Positions 9,356 to 19,203 are shown, counted from the first letter of the stretch. The stretch is 56,236 bases of DNA from Romeriopsis navalis LEGE 11480 (GCF_015207035.1 NZ_JADEXQ010000033.1:1-56236), one strand, 5' to 3'. Notes: generated by a model not told the origin, from the sequence alone. Translations and numbers: made by a program.

Positions 9356-10060
9356 ATGCCCAGCGAAATCCGTGACGCTTCCATGCTGGAACATTGGTCA
9401 CAACAAATAGCCAGCTTCCGTCAAACTATTCCCGAACACGTTCGCATTATCGCGGTTACCAAGAAAAAGTCGGTTACGGCGATTGAAGCAGCCGCGGCCG
9501 CAGGTGTTTACGACATCGGCGAAAGTCAAGTTCAAGAAGCGATGCAAAAACATCGCCAAATCAGCGATCATTTACCGAATTTAAACTGGCATTTGATTGG
9601 ACGACTGCAGAGCAACAAAGTCCGCAAAGCCCTGGCAATATTCGATTGGATCCATTCTGTTGATAGTCTCAAACTGGCCCAAACCATCGATCGGATCAGC
9701 CAAGAATTAGATCGCGCTCCCCCCCAACTTTGCCTCCAAGTCAAGCTGGAAGCTGATCCCCAGAAAACCGGTTGGGCCAGTGAAGCACTGATCGAACAGT
9801 TGCCCTTGCTCGATCGCCTAGAACATGTTGAAATTCGAGGATTAATGGTAATTCCGCCCTTCGGGTTGGACAACGCTAAGACACAAGCGATATTTCAAGC
9901 AGCAAAATCACTCCAAACCACCATTCAGTCTCAGGCTTGGCAGCACCTGCGCATGGATCAGTTATCAATGGGCATGTCCAATGACTACCAAGCGGCCATT
10001 GCACAAGGTGCCACGATGATCCGCCCGGGTCGTGTTTTGTTTGGCGATCGCGATCATTGA
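9356..10060 (+). CDS. pipY: PipY, YggS/PLPBP-family pyridoxal-phosphate protein
   Basis: This 234-residue alanine-racemase-fold PLP-binding protein has AVTKKKS with the PLP lysine (about residue 37), GESQVQEA, WHLIGRLQSNK, an MSMGMSNDYQAAI phosphate-binding loop and RPGRVLFGDRD at the end, all family landmarks. The family (COG0325) governs PLP and amino acid homeostasis and has no known catalytic activity. In cyanobacteria it is co-transcribed with pipX. A second ATG at 9383 would remove nine residues and is also possible. The 80-base gap from pipX and the same direction support an operon. Confidence 0.95.
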   Translation: MPSEIRDASMLEHWSQQIASFRQTIPEHVRIIAVTKKKSVTAIEAAAAAGVYDIGESQVQEAMQKHRQISDHLPNLNWHLIGRLQSNKVRKALAIFDWIHSVDSLKLAQTIDRISQELDRAPPQLCLQVKLEADPQKTGWASEALIEQLPLLDRLEHVEIRGLMVIPPFGLDNAKTQAIFQAAKSLQTTIQSQAWQHLRMDQLSMGMSNDYQAAIAQGATMIRPGRVLFGDRDH

Positions 10061-11010
10061 GATCACTGCAGTAATGCCTGCTCCACAGCGATTCTGCACT
10101 CCACATATGGGGGCATATGGGGACAAAACACATAGCAGCCCCTACATCTAGTAGCGATTTCCAAAAGAGTATGCTACCTTGTGCTCAACAGGTAATTTAC
10201 GGTCTCAAACCGCTAAGAGCCTGAACACGATCGGGTTTCAACGAACAGAGAACTGCTTCAGTTCGGCGGAAATCAACCGCTACAGTTGTGAATTATTCAG
10301 AAAATTTCTGATTTTTGACGATTTTTTTCGGAAACATCGCTTTTTTGGATCAATATTTCGATCTGGATGGAGTGACGCCTTCTCGAAAAAGTGGTAGGGT
10401 ATTTTCCACTATCCCAAGCACAGCGGAATCAAGAAAATCATCGGTTTCTCTTAATTTCGTTCATCGCTGAGCATCAGAATTAGTTCATGGTCTATTCCAT
10501 CTGCTAATCGCTGTAAATTGCTTGCCAGTCCTCTGTTATCCCGTTGTTTATGTCTGTCAAGTTTGATACAGGAATAACTTATTTTTGTGTTGGCTTGAGT
10601 GATTGACTTTGTGTTGTAACCCTGTTTTAATAGATGGCCTTCACTAAAGTACAGTTGAAGTCCAGAAAGCTAATACAGCAGTCACTTCGACGAGCATTAA
10701 GAAATTCAGACCAAGATTGATCTAGTGTCTGGAGTGGTGTATAAAGTTACGAGTTTTGAGCCGTCAAGGAAAAGTGAAAATACGGATCCCTAGTTGGCTC
10801 ATTAATAACAAAACACCTTTTGCATATCTGGGTTGCGTCTTAAGTATTCGTCTAGGAAAGATCACGCTGTTAGGTTTTATCGACAGTCTGTTTTTTAAGT
10901 AATTTCACTTGAGCCTAAACTGCGTGGAGGTTTTATCCTTCTGGGCAGTTAACGGGTAATCAAGCAAGTGGTTCCCTTGTTAGTCTTCTGGTTGTAATGG
11001 AGTGTGAATA
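10061..11010 (+). other. 950-base non-coding stretch before sepF
   Basis: No ORF here has coding character; frames are short and interrupted. Visible structure includes a near-duplicate CATATGGGGG/CATATGGGG at 10103-10122, T-rich runs at about 10312-10345, and a short inverted repeat AGTGG...CCACT at about 10390-10411. No tRNA, 6S or SRP RNA could be recognised. The last part (10920-11010) probably forms the sepF leader, with GGAG just before the start. The length is unusual between two neighbouring conserved genes. Confidence 0.5.
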
Positions 11011-11601
11011 ATGGGTATTTTCGGTAAGCTACGCGACTTCGTTGGTGTGAACGAGCAAGTTGATTACGAATATGAGTACGATGAGATGGATGGTCAAGAG
11101 TACCAAGATCTCTATCAAGAAGACGCAGCACCGGTGCAGGAAGATAGTTCCCGCCGTCGTCTGCGTGAACAGCGTCCCTTGGCGCAAGAAGCAGCTGCGA
11201 CCAATGCTTCTAGTCTGGCTACCAGCATGAGCAATGTAATTGGCATGCCAGGCAGCGTTAATGGTATTTCGGAAGTTGTGGTGCTTGAACCACGCTCCTT
11301 CGAAGAGATGCCTCAAGTCATCCAGGCATTGCGTGAGCGCAAGTCGGTTGTCTTAAATCTGACAATCATGGATCCTGACCAAGCGCAAAGAGCCGTTGAC
11401 TTCGTTGCAGGTGGCACATTTGCGATCGACGGTCATCAAGAGCGGATTGGTGAGAGTATTTTCTTGTTCACACCAAGCTGTGTTCAGGTCAGCGCCAATG
11501 GTTCCACAGTGCGTGAAGTATCGACTCCGGCAGCACGTCCTACCCGCACCGCTTCATCCCAGTCTTGGGGTAGCGATGCTGTCAATGTCGCCGCTCAGTA
11601 G
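11011..11601 (+). CDS. sepF: SepF, Z-ring anchoring cell division protein
   Basis: This 196-residue protein has the SepF layout. The N-terminal amphipathic membrane-targeting helix is [12 protein letters not shown]. An acidic, variable linker follows (about 15-85). The DUF552 core (about 90-175) reads [30 protein letters not shown], then [37 protein letters not shown]. SepF tethers FtsZ to the cytoplasmic membrane; the cyanobacterial form is also called Cdv2. A GGAG sits 9 bases before the ATG. proC lies downstream, a neighbourhood conserved in cyanobacteria. Confidence 0.97.
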   Translation: MGIFGKLRDFVGVNEQVDYEYEYDEMDGQEYQDLYQEDAAPVQEDSSRRRLREQRPLAQEAAATNASSLATSMSNVIGMPGSVNGISEVVVLEPRSFEEMPQVIQALRERKSVVLNLTIMDPDQAQRAVDFVAGGTFAIDGHQERIGESIFLFTPSCVQVSANGSTVREVSTPAARPTRTASSQSWGSDAVNVAAQ

Positions 11602-11675
11602 ATTGCAGATTCACACGCTCAACCTATGTAAGTAGGCTCAACGACTGTTCTAAAATGTGTTGATTACTCGGCATT

Positions 11676-11705
11676 CGGGGATGTTTTTATAGCGTCCCCG
11701 ATTTG
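11676..11705 (+). terminator. Weak terminator or attenuator between sepF and proC
   Basis: An inverted repeat CGGGGA/TCCCCG with a 13-base loop is followed by ATTTGTTG. The 6-base stem and the imperfect T stretch suggest partial termination, so some read-through into proC is likely. Confidence 0.45.
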
Positions 11706-11727
11706 TTGTGAAAGGAAGGGAGAATTT

Positions 11728-12534
11728 ATGACAATTCAATTTGGTTTGATTGGCGGCGGTGTAATGGGTGAGGCGCTACTGGCACGGATTATTGCCCAGC
11801 AGGTCTACCCGGCAAATGCAATTTTAGTCAGTGACCCCTCTGCTCCAAGGCGGGCTTATCTAACGCAGACGTATGGGGTCAACGTAACGACCGATAATCA
11901 GCAAGTCATGGCCGCGACCAAGGCGATCCTATTAGCCATCAAGCCCCAAATTTTTGCGCCTGTTGTCGCTGGCCTCCAGCTGGATCAACCCTCTGAAACA
12001 ATTGTGATGTCGATTCTGGCGGGCACCCCGCTCCAGCAACTCGAAACTGCCTTTAGCCAACAGCCGGTAGTCCGCGTCATGCCAAATACGCCAGCCCAAG
12101 TCGGGGCGGGCATGAGCGCAATTGCCGGCGGCAAACTTGCCACCCCGGCGCATCTTGCCACCGCCAAGCAAATTCTCGCAACCGTCGGTGCGGTCGTCGA
12201 AGTGCCGGAATCAATGCTCGATGCCGTTACCGGTCTATCCGGTTCAGGGCCAGGCTACGTCGCACTGATCGTCGAAGCCATGGCCGATGGGGGTGTTGCG
12301 GCTGGGCTGCCACGCCCGATCGCCATGCAACTAGCAATTCAAACGGTACTGGGGACAGCCACATTACTCCAGGAAACTGGCATGCATCCCGGTCAACTCA
12401 AAGATCAAGTCACCAGTCCCGGTGGTACAACGATCGCGGGGATTGCCCACCTGGAGCAGCAAGGCATGCGATCGGCACTGATCGAAGCCGTTCGCACTGC
12501 GACTAACCGCGCCAAAGAACTCGGTAAACAGTAA
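11728..12534 (+). CDS. proC: Pyrroline-5-carboxylate reductase
   Basis: This 268-residue enzyme catalyses the last step of proline synthesis, the NAD(P)H-dependent reduction of 1-pyrroline-5-carboxylate. The N-terminal Rossmann motif is FGLIGGGVMGEALLARI. The characteristic VVRVMPNTPAQVGAGMSAIAG follows at about 112. The C-terminal dimerisation domain contains AVTGLSGSGPGYVALIVEAMADGGVAAGLPR and the signature VTSPGGTTIAGI. The length is normal. AAAGGAAGGGAG lies about 8 bases before the ATG. It is likely read partly from sepF upstream. Confidence 0.97.
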   Translation: MTIQFGLIGGGVMGEALLARIIAQQVYPANAILVSDPSAPRRAYLTQTYGVNVTTDNQQVMAATKAILLAIKPQIFAPVVAGLQLDQPSETIVMSILAGTPLQQLETAFSQQPVVRVMPNTPAQVGAGMSAIAGGKLATPAHLATAKQILATVGAVVEVPESMLDAVTGLSGSGPGYVALIVEAMADGGVAAGLPRPIAMQLAIQTVLGTATLLQETGMHPGQLKDQVTSPGGTTIAGIAHLEQQGMRSALIEAVRTATNRAKELGKQ

Positions 12535-12573
12535 ATCGATCGAACCATCACACACAGCCCACAGGAGGAGACG

Positions 12574-13191
12574 ATGCGAAAACCGTGGATGCCAATCGGA
12601 ATGATGCTAAGTATCAGCCTCCTGGGCTGTAGCGCCAATTCGGCGAATACGGTCAACGCCAGTAATCCGGCCGATCAAACTGCACTACCGGCCGCCATTG
12701 TCCAAGCACCAGCAGAAATCGGTCGGGTTTATATTGCCAACCGGCAAATTTCTCTGATGCCACCAGCGGGCTTTGTTTCTATGCCGGCAGCAGAAATCCA
12801 GCAGCAATATCCGACGAGTAGTCCACCCAATTACGTCTTCACTAACGCCGATCGCAGCGCCTCGATCGCCATCTCATTCACCCAACAACCCCTCACCCTC
12901 AAACAGCTTCCAGAACTGCAGAAACTGATGAGCCAGCATATGGAAAAGACGCTACCGGGGATCAAATGGGTGCAGCGCGACTTTATGGCCATTAATGGGG
13001 GATCGTGGGTCAAATTAGAAGCAATTTCGACCAAAAAGGACGCTAAGCTCCATAGTGATATGTACTTCACCACGTTTCAAAATCGGATGCTTGGGGTCAA
13101 TTTCAGCGCCACCGTCGATCAATATGCCGCCATGAAAGCAGCCTTTGCCAAAAGCCGTGATTCGATTCAGATCGCCACCGGTTCACTCTAA
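12574..13191 (+). CDS. Putative lipoprotein of unknown function
   Basis: This 205-residue protein begins with a lipoprotein signal peptide. The lipobox LLGC places the lipidated cysteine at residue 19. A Ser/Asn/Ala-rich linker follows. The folded part (about 55-200) runs from an ISLMPPAGFVSMPAAEI segment through SIAISFTQQPL to WVKLEAISTKKDAKLHSDMYFTTFQNRMLGVNFSAT. This pattern resembles the PsbP/MOG1-like fold seen in several small bacterial lipoproteins; that is inference from pattern only. A strong AGGAGG-type site (CAGGAGGAG) lies just before the ATG, 39 bases after proC, so co-transcription with proC is plausible. Confidence 0.75.
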   Translation: MRKPWMPIGMMLSISLLGCSANSANTVNASNPADQTALPAAIVQAPAEIGRVYIANRQISLMPPAGFVSMPAAEIQQQYPTSSPPNYVFTNADRSASIAISFTQQPLTLKQLPELQKLMSQHMEKTLPGIKWVQRDFMAINGGSWVKLEAISTKKDAKLHSDMYFTTFQNRMLGVNFSATVDQYAAMKAAFAKSRDSIQIATGSL

Positions 13192-13196
13192 AAAAC

Positions 13197-13586
13197 TCAA
13201 AACAAATCGAGCGGCAAATGGCCAAACAGTTCATTAATATCGTCATCGTAGGCTGATTGGCAGGAGACCAAAACGCCGCGCTGTTGGCCAATATAGGTAT
13301 CGCTATGACAACTGCGCCGGTTGGGATTGTATTTGATATATATCGGGCCTTCAATTGGTGGCACCTCTGGGACAAATTTATAGTCAAACGCCTTGATATA
13401 CGCAATCATCGCTTGCTGCCCCTGGGCTAGACTCTCAGCGCAGATTCCGAAGATTTGATAGTCGGAATGTTCCCGCACGATCGCCAACGCATCCCGAATC
13501 GCCTCATGGGTCGGAATCTTTGCGGCGGGTAGTTGATCAATACAGGTAAAGAGGCGCAGGAGTTTAACCGCTTCGTCACGCATCAT
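13197..13586 (-). CDS. DUF1824 family protein
   Basis: This 129-residue protein ends GHLPLDLF and carries IFGICAESLAQGQQAM, PIYIKYNP and YIGQQRGVLVSCQSAYDDDINELFGHLP, which I recognise as the DUF1824 pattern confined to cyanobacteria and plants. Function is unknown. It is soluble, with no signal or membrane segment. It converges on the upstream lipoprotein gene with five bases between the two stops. A second Met directly follows the first, so the start may shift by one codon. Confidence 0.85.
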   Translation of the reverse strand: MMRDEAVKLLRLFTCIDQLPAAKIPTHEAIRDALAIVREHSDYQIFGICAESLAQGQQAMIAYIKAFDYKFVPEVPPIEGPIYIKYNPNRRSCHSDTYIGQQRGVLVSCQSAYDDDINELFGHLPLDLF

Positions 13587-13811
13587 AGGAAATCAGACAA
13601 AATGTGGACTATGTTTCACTCTACACCAGCACCTCCCTGGACCGGCGCAGACGCACAATCCAGACCGTCGGCCAATCTGGATCTGCCCCTCAAACCACTA
13701 GAAACAAAACATCACCGGAATCAAGCCGAGATTTACGCAGCAAAAAAACCGGCGTTTTCGAAAAAATCGTTAGAGTAGTAGGAAGTTTGTACGCATCTCA
13801 CTCCTGTCGCT

Positions 13812-16178
13812 ATGACTGCCCCGCCGATTACCGCTACTCAATCGATATCTCAGCCGGATCAAATGGCGCAGCTGAGCGCTAAATTAACGGAATTGCGTGA
13901 TCGACTACGACCCGGACAACGCGAGATTGCCGATTGGAACGGTGGGCGGTTGGCCGTCTCCGCCGTCCCCGGTGCGGGTAAATCAACCGGGATGGCAGTC
14001 GCCGCTGCAATTACGATTGCCGTCAACCAACTGCATCAGCGGAAACAATTAGTCGTCGTAACGTTTACCCGATCCGCCACCGCCAATATTAAGTCCAAAA
14101 TTCGCAACCACCTTAAAGATCTCGGCTTACCCGCGGGTGGGTTTACCGTGCAGACATTGCATGGATTAGCTTGGACAATTGCCCGCGCCTATCCAGAATT
14201 TTCGTCGATCGATCCCGAAGCAGTATTAATTACCCCAAATCAAGCACATCGACTGATCCGCAGCACAGTCGAACGTTGGATAAGTGGGAATCCGGCTCTG
14301 TATCAACGATTAGTTGAAGGTACAGCATTTGATGGTGAAGAGACAGAACGGTTGCGACGACAATCGGTATTACGCACGGAGATCTTGCCAGCGATCGCCG
14401 CAACCGTCATTCATGAAGCAAAAAGTTCTGGGTTATCGCCTGATGATTTGGTGGAACAGAGTCACTTTTCCCATGATGATTACCAAATCTTGACGATCGC
14501 AGCTGGGTTATATGAGCAATACCAAGAGCAATTACAACTGAATAACTGGATTGATTATGACGAAATGATCCTCTCAGCACTACGGGTATTAGAAAATCCC
14601 AGCATTCGGCAACGGTGGCAGGAACAATGTTTTGCCGTATTTGAAGACGAAGCGCAGGATTCTAGTCCATTGCAAACAAGATTGTTGGAAATGTTGGCAA
14701 TTACACCGGATGGGGAACAACAAAACCTCGTGAGAGTAGGGGATCCGAACCAAGCGATCAACTCGACTTTTACCCCCGCTGATCCTGTTTTCTTTCGGGA
14801 ATTTTGTGCCAGTTGTCAGGTCGACGATCGTCTGGCCGAAATGCATCTTGCCGGACGCAGTAGTGAGGCCATTATTACCGCCGCAAATTTCATGTTGGAG
14901 TGGACCAATAGTTTGTGGGAACAGGCTAGACCACTGAGCCATGACTCAGAAATCGGGGCGAAAAATTTACCCAGTTCTAATCTCGGTGCATTAGCGGAAC
15001 CCCCATTTCGATCGCAGTTGATCCAAATCGTCCCAGCCGATGATCCACAGCCGAATGCTAACCCAGCGCCAGAAGGCACCGGTCTGGAAATTCATACGCC
15101 ACCCGACATTAATGACTCGATCGCCCGGATTGGCCAACGCGTAATCAACCTCTTTGCGGCAAATCCTCAAGGTCAAGCCGCCATCTTGGTCCGGACAAAT
15201 GATCAGGGTAAATATATTACGAAAAATTTACGCGAACTATTTGCGGATCAAATCGAAATTTTGGAAGTGGGGGAGAGCGATCGACGCTCCCAAATTCCCG
15301 CCGAAATGTTGGCCTTGCTGCAATTTATCGATCGGCCACATTCCCCAGATAATCTCAAGGCAGCATTATCGGTGTTGATGCAACGACGCCGGATCCCGAG
15401 TCAAGATTTAAATCGCTTAGCCGCTGCACCCGAGCAATTTCTTTATCCGATGTCGATCGATCCGCAACTGAGTGAAGCAGCAAAAACAGCTAGCCGGTTT
15501 TGCAAAAGCCTCTTGAAAGCCCGGATGGAACTGCCGACCTATCAACTGATCACATTTCTCGCTTATACATTAGATTACGAGCAAACGGAACTGGCCACTG
15601 CCGATAAGTTATCCGAACGCATCCTGCAGCAAACCCGCGAGAACTCATTGGGCGAAATGCTCGCACTGTTGGGTGAGATTGTCAGTTCTGAACAGTTTGA
15701 ACCAGTCGATGCCGACGGTGACACCGATAAATACACCAAGGCTCAACAGCTCACGATTATTACGATGCATAAAGCCAAGGGATTAGATTGGGATTATGTA
15801 TTCATCCCGTTCCTGCATGAGAATATGATTCCCGGTAATCCTTATGTGCCGCAACAAGTGCAATTTCTCGGTGGGTTCACCTTAGCCGAAGTGGCCCGCG
15901 CCCAGATTCGCTCAACAGTCCATAATCATCCCATTCCCGATCTAGAAACCGCGTGGGAACGTGCCGGGGCACTCAAAACCGCCGAAGAATTTCGGCTACT
16001 CTATGTTGCGATGACTCGGGCCAAACGCCTGCTCTGGATATCGGCGGCCAAGCAAGCACCCTTCGTTTGGAGTAAACCCGAAAATCTGCAGGAACGACCA
16101 ATGTGTCCCGTTATTCCAGCGATGATGCGACAGTTTCCACAGGCAGTGGTGAGCGATGATGATGCCGTCGATTTTTAA
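13812..16178 (+). CDS. UvrD/Rep-type superfamily 1 DNA helicase
   Basis: This 788-residue protein has the full set of SF1A helicase motifs: motif I PGAGKST (about 53-59), motif Ia VVTFTRSATANIKSKI, a TLHGLAW motif, FEDEAQDSS (Walker B, about 277), RVGDPNQAI, and at the C-terminus TIITMHKAKGLDWDYVFIP and RLLYVAMTRAKRLLWIS. It should unwind DNA 3' to 5' in repair or in removing blocks to replication. It is longer and more divergent than housekeeping PcrA/UvrD, and the insert at about 395-440 is Pro/Asn-rich. No cyanobacterial short name can be given from sequence alone. It stands alone between convergent neighbours. Confidence 0.9.
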   Translation: MTAPPITATQSISQPDQMAQLSAKLTELRDRLRPGQREIADWNGGRLAVSAVPGAGKSTGMAVAAAITIAVNQLHQRKQLVVVTFTRSATANIKSKIRNHLKDLGLPAGGFTVQTLHGLAWTIARAYPEFSSIDPEAVLITPNQAHRLIRSTVERWISGNPALYQRLVEGTAFDGEETERLRRQSVLRTEILPAIAATVIHEAKSSGLSPDDLVEQSHFSHDDYQILTIAAGLYEQYQEQLQLNNWIDYDEMILSALRVLENPSIRQRWQEQCFAVFEDEAQDSSPLQTRLLEMLAITPDGEQQNLVRVGDPNQAINSTFTPADPVFFREFCASCQVDDRLAEMHLAGRSSEAIITAANFMLEWTNSLWEQARPLSHDSEIGAKNLPSSNLGALAEPPFRSQLIQIVPADDPQPNANPAPEGTGLEIHTPPDINDSIARIGQRVINLFAANPQGQAAILVRTNDQGKYITKNLRELFADQIEILEVGESDRRSQIPAEMLALLQFIDRPHSPDNLKAALSVLMQRRRIPSQDLNRLAAAPEQFLYPMSIDPQLSEAAKTASRFCKSLLKARMELPTYQLITFLAYTLDYEQTELATADKLSERILQQTRENSLGEMLALLGEIVSSEQFEPVDADGDTDKYTKAQQLTIITMHKAKGLDWDYVFIPFLHENMIPGNPYVPQQVQFLGGFTLAEVARAQIRSTVHNHPIPDLETAWERAGALKTAEEFRLLYVAMTRAKRLLWISAAKQAPFVWSKPENLQERPMCPVIPAMMRQFPQAVVSDDDAVDF

Positions 16179-16190
16179 TTGCCCAAACGA

Positions 16191-17150
16191 TTAAACCGAT
16201 CGTGCGATTTCCCGTAGTGTCTGCTCCGCCGATCGCGGTTTCCAACCTAACTCCCGCATGGCTTTCGCTCCCGTCACGCGCACGCAGCGATCGTAAACAT
16301 AATGCGCCCGCTCACGATCGATCGGCGGTTGCCAGCCAATTGTCCGACCAATCACATCCAAAATATTCGCCACTACTTTCACCACCGGCTTTGGTGCTTC
16401 GATCGGCACCGGCACCCCCGTTTCCTGACTGAAGACATCAAACATCTCCCGTGAGGTCAAATCACTGGCCGAGAGGATAAAGTACTCCCCCGATTGGGCC
16501 TGTTCGATCGCCAACAGCATCCCCTCCACCAAATCATCAACATGGACAATTCCGGTCACCCGATCCCCCCCGGCCCACACCTTCAGCACACCTTTTTTAA
16601 AAGACTTCAGCACTGGAATAAAATGCGGATCATCCGCACCGAAAATTCCCGACGGCATCACACTCACAATATGCGCGCCATTCGCCACCGCCTGATTTAC
16701 TAACTGCTGCGCCGCATACTTCGTCTCATCATAGGCTGACGAAAATTCCTTCTGCGTTCGCACAAACGTTTCATCAATCGTTTCACCTTGCGTATCGCCA
16801 AAGATCCCGATCGTGCTGCAATAGATCATCTTTGAGACATTCGCCGCTTGCATTGCAGCAAGGACCGCCTGCGTGCCCTGGACGTTCGCCCGCTGCATTT
16901 TCGCGGCATCAACAATTCCTAACTCGACATAAGCCGCTAGGTGAAACAGCCAATCTACACCCTGCATGGCTTCGGTCAATTTCTCAGTATTAGTAATGTC
17001 GCCATATTGGTAATCAATCGCTAATCCATCCAACCGCGACAAATCACTGGACTCCCGCACATAGGCCACTACCGCAATCCCACGATCGAGCAAAGCCCGC
17101 ACCAAATGGGAACCCGTAAATCCGTTTGCACCAGTGACTAAGGCTTTCAT
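16191..17150 (-). CDS. NAD(P)-dependent epimerase / dihydroflavonol-4-reductase-like enzyme
   Basis: An extended short-chain dehydrogenase of 319 residues when started at MKALVTGANGFTGSHL. That start puts the Rossmann motif TGxxGFTG at residues 7-14, whereas a longer frame adds 16 unconserved residues. The segments DWLFHLAAYVELGI, YCSTIGIFGD and YDETKYAAQQLV (the catalytic YxxxK) identify the DFR/3-beta-HSD-like branch, often labelled hopanoid-associated sugar epimerase (HpnA-like). The substrate is unknown; terpenoid or hopanoid metabolism is one possibility. It converges with the helicase gene, 12 bases apart. Confidence 0.88.
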   Translation of the reverse strand: MKALVTGANGFTGSHLVRALLDRGIAVVAYVRESSDLSRLDGLAIDYQYGDITNTEKLTEAMQGVDWLFHLAAYVELGIVDAAKMQRANVQGTQAVLAAMQAANVSKMIYCSTIGIFGDTQGETIDETFVRTQKEFSSAYDETKYAAQQLVNQAVANGAHIVSVMPSGIFGADDPHFIPVLKSFKKGVLKVWAGGDRVTGIVHVDDLVEGMLLAIEQAQSGEYFILSASDLTSREMFDVFSQETGVPVPIEAPKPVVKVVANILDVIGRTIGWQPPIDRERAHYVYDRCVRVTGAKAMRELGWKPRSAEQTLREIARSV

Positions 17151-17323
17151 AACAGATGTGACCACAAACAACGACTCAGAGGAGAATACCACGATCATTT
17201 AGGGGTTTCGCACCGAGTGAATTGGGCGCTGCCAAACCGGTTATATCATTTGTGGCCAAAGCCTCACGTAATCGCTATCGTAAAGTTACCGTCTCACCAG
17301 CCTTCCCCTTTCCCCACGCCGCC

Positions 17324-17905
17324 ATGAGCCAAGCCATTCGCCCAAAACCCCGTTTGACCTCCGCTTTCCAGCGGTTAATGTCCGTACATTGGTGGATGGC
17401 CCTGTGCTATCTCATCCTGTTTATCGGCGGCACCGGTATGTCGCAACTGCCAAGGGAAGTCACATTTCGCGGCATGCTATACGACTTCCACAAGTCGATC
17501 GGGATCCTCAGCATCGCCCTCCTGACCTGGCGGATTTTTGTCTTACTCCAAGTCTGGTGGAAAAAATACAGCAAGCGCTGGCCGAAATTCACGCCCAAAT
17601 GGTGGCAGACCTTCGCACTGCATACTGCGCTTTACGGCTTTATGTGGGCCGTGCCGATCGCGGGGGTGCTGCTATCGAATTCCTTCAAAGCAAACAATGT
17701 CAAATTCTTTGGGCTCGTTCTACCCGACATTTTCCCCCAGGACAAGGCCATGATCGATGTCGGACGGAATCTCCATTTTTGGCTCGCCTACACCTTTCTC
17801 GGATTTGTCATTTTGCATACGATCGCTCAATGGAAAGTCGTCCGCGCTAACTGGCGACGGTTCCAGAACTTTACGGCACAACTAAAGCAGCAACAGCGGT
17901 CTTAG
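17324..17905 (+). CDS. Cytochrome b561 family membrane protein
   Basis: A 193-residue protein when started at MSQAIRPKPR; upstream codons in frame look non-coding. Four membrane segments are visible (about 20-38, 55-78, 98-118 and 148-170). Histidines expected to bind two b haems occur at SVHWW (22), DFHKSIG (55), LHTALYG, LHFWLAY (about 150) and ILHTIAQW (about 163). The family moves electrons across the membrane, in some members from superoxide or a quinol. There is no clear operon partner; the next gene converges with it. Confidence 0.88.
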   Translation: MSQAIRPKPRLTSAFQRLMSVHWWMALCYLILFIGGTGMSQLPREVTFRGMLYDFHKSIGILSIALLTWRIFVLLQVWWKKYSKRWPKFTPKWWQTFALHTALYGFMWAVPIAGVLLSNSFKANNVKFFGLVLPDIFPQDKAMIDVGRNLHFWLAYTFLGFVILHTIAQWKVVRANWRRFQNFTAQLKQQQRS

Positions 17906-17926
17906 GCGATCGCCATCACCCCCAGG

Positions 17927-19063
17927 CTAAGCCAAAGGCTTTTCATAAATTCGATAGGTTTTGCAGATCGTCCCACCCGAGGCTTCGATTAATTTGCGGG
18001 ATGGATCGTTATCTTCGTAGACCCAAGAAAGTTCAGCCCGTTTATAGGGCTTACCTTTGAGCTGACCACCCCGCATTCCGAGATAAATCAGACCGATCGG
18101 CACCATCTTGCGCCGAAACTTCGGTAAAGAAGCAATTGCAATCACCCGCCCTTGGTCAATTTGCCGCTTGTACCAAAGGAACTTTAAAATCCCAGGAATA
18201 TTCAGCTTGCCATTCACTTTCTGCAAGGGAATGTTGTAGTCTGGCAGTCCCATAAAGAAACCCACCATTTCCCCCTCGTACTCCGCTACTGGAAACACAT
18301 CTGGATCAACTAAACTTTGCAATGATCTCGCTTCTTCCAGAAATTCTTCCTGCGTCCGCGGTGTCGAACTCCAGTTATATTCAAACGCCTTAGTAAACAG
18401 GTTGTACAAACTAATGCAGTCCTGCTCAAAGGCTTCCCCTTTGGTATGAATCGGACGAAACGTGACACCCGCCTTTAAGGCAATGTGATAGCCCTTTTCA
18501 AATTTATCGGGCAACTCAACATCTAGCGGAAAATCATAGGCATAGGCATCCTTCGCCTTTTGCCAGCCCAACTGCTCCATATATTCAATGTAATAAGCCG
18601 GGTTATAGGGCATCATTACCATCGGCGGCGAATCAAACCCATCCGCTAAAAAAAGGCAATTATTATGGGTCGATAAATCGATCGGACCCCGCACCTCGAC
18701 CATTCCCTGGGCTTTCAGCCAATCTTCCGCCGCCTGCATCAGGCCTCGAAACGCATCGAAATTTTCAACGCATTCAAAAAAGCCAAAAAAGCCAATTTTA
18801 CGGTTCTCCTTCTCAATCAATCGATCATTGACTGACGCCACAACTCGACCAATCGCTTTACCGTCCTGAACCACAATAAACTGCTGATATTTGCCATATT
18901 GCAGAAATGGATTATCTGGCTCAAACTTCTTAGCCACGTCCGATCGCAGCGGGGCCACCCAATGCGGATCATCCTGATAGACCAACCAAGGCACATCCAA
19001 AAATTGGGTCTGCTGGGCTGATGTCGATACAGGGAGAATCTGGAGGGAAGCTGTTACCGGCAT
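17927..19063 (-). CDS. GNAT-fold protein of unknown substrate
   Basis: A 378-residue cytoplasmic protein. The N-terminal part contains VPWLVYQDDPHWVAPLRSDVAKKFEPDNPF and FIVVQDGKAIGRVVASVNDR, then FFGFFECVENFDAFRGLMQAAEDWLKAQGMVEVRGPIDLSTH. This is the recurring pattern of a bacterial family annotated as N-acetyltransferase-like (two GNAT-type halves). The central part (VMMPYNPAYYIEYMEQLGWQKAKDAYAY) and the end (YKRAELSWVYEDNDPSRKLIEASGGTICKTYRIYEK) also match that family. No substrate can be named. The start ATG at 19063 is the first in a frame conserved from its second line on. Confidence 0.75.
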   Translation of the reverse strand: MPVTASLQILPVSTSAQQTQFLDVPWLVYQDDPHWVAPLRSDVAKKFEPDNPFLQYGKYQQFIVVQDGKAIGRVVASVNDRLIEKENRKIGFFGFFECVENFDAFRGLMQAAEDWLKAQGMVEVRGPIDLSTHNNCLFLADGFDSPPMVMMPYNPAYYIEYMEQLGWQKAKDAYAYDFPLDVELPDKFEKGYHIALKAGVTFRPIHTKGEAFEQDCISLYNLFTKAFEYNWSSTPRTQEEFLEEARSLQSLVDPDVFPVAEYEGEMVGFFMGLPDYNIPLQKVNGKLNIPGILKFLWYKRQIDQGRVIAIASLPKFRRKMVPIGLIYLGMRGGQLKGKPYKRAELSWVYEDNDPSRKLIEASGGTICKTYRIYEKPLA

Positions 19064-19203
19064 AGATCAATGCTCACACAGTGGATAAAACCGCACAGTG
19101 CAAATATAGCAGGCTCAGATAAAGAACCATCAGATAAAGAAGCAACGGACCCGTTACCGGAGCGTGATCAGATCCGACCGCCGCTTAGAGATGATCCAAC
19201 CGA

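Noticed and set aside
10179-10397. 72-codon frame in the region before sepF
   Set aside because: Unbalanced composition rich in Phe/Ser/Arg from T-rich DNA, no ribosome binding site and no recognisable motif.
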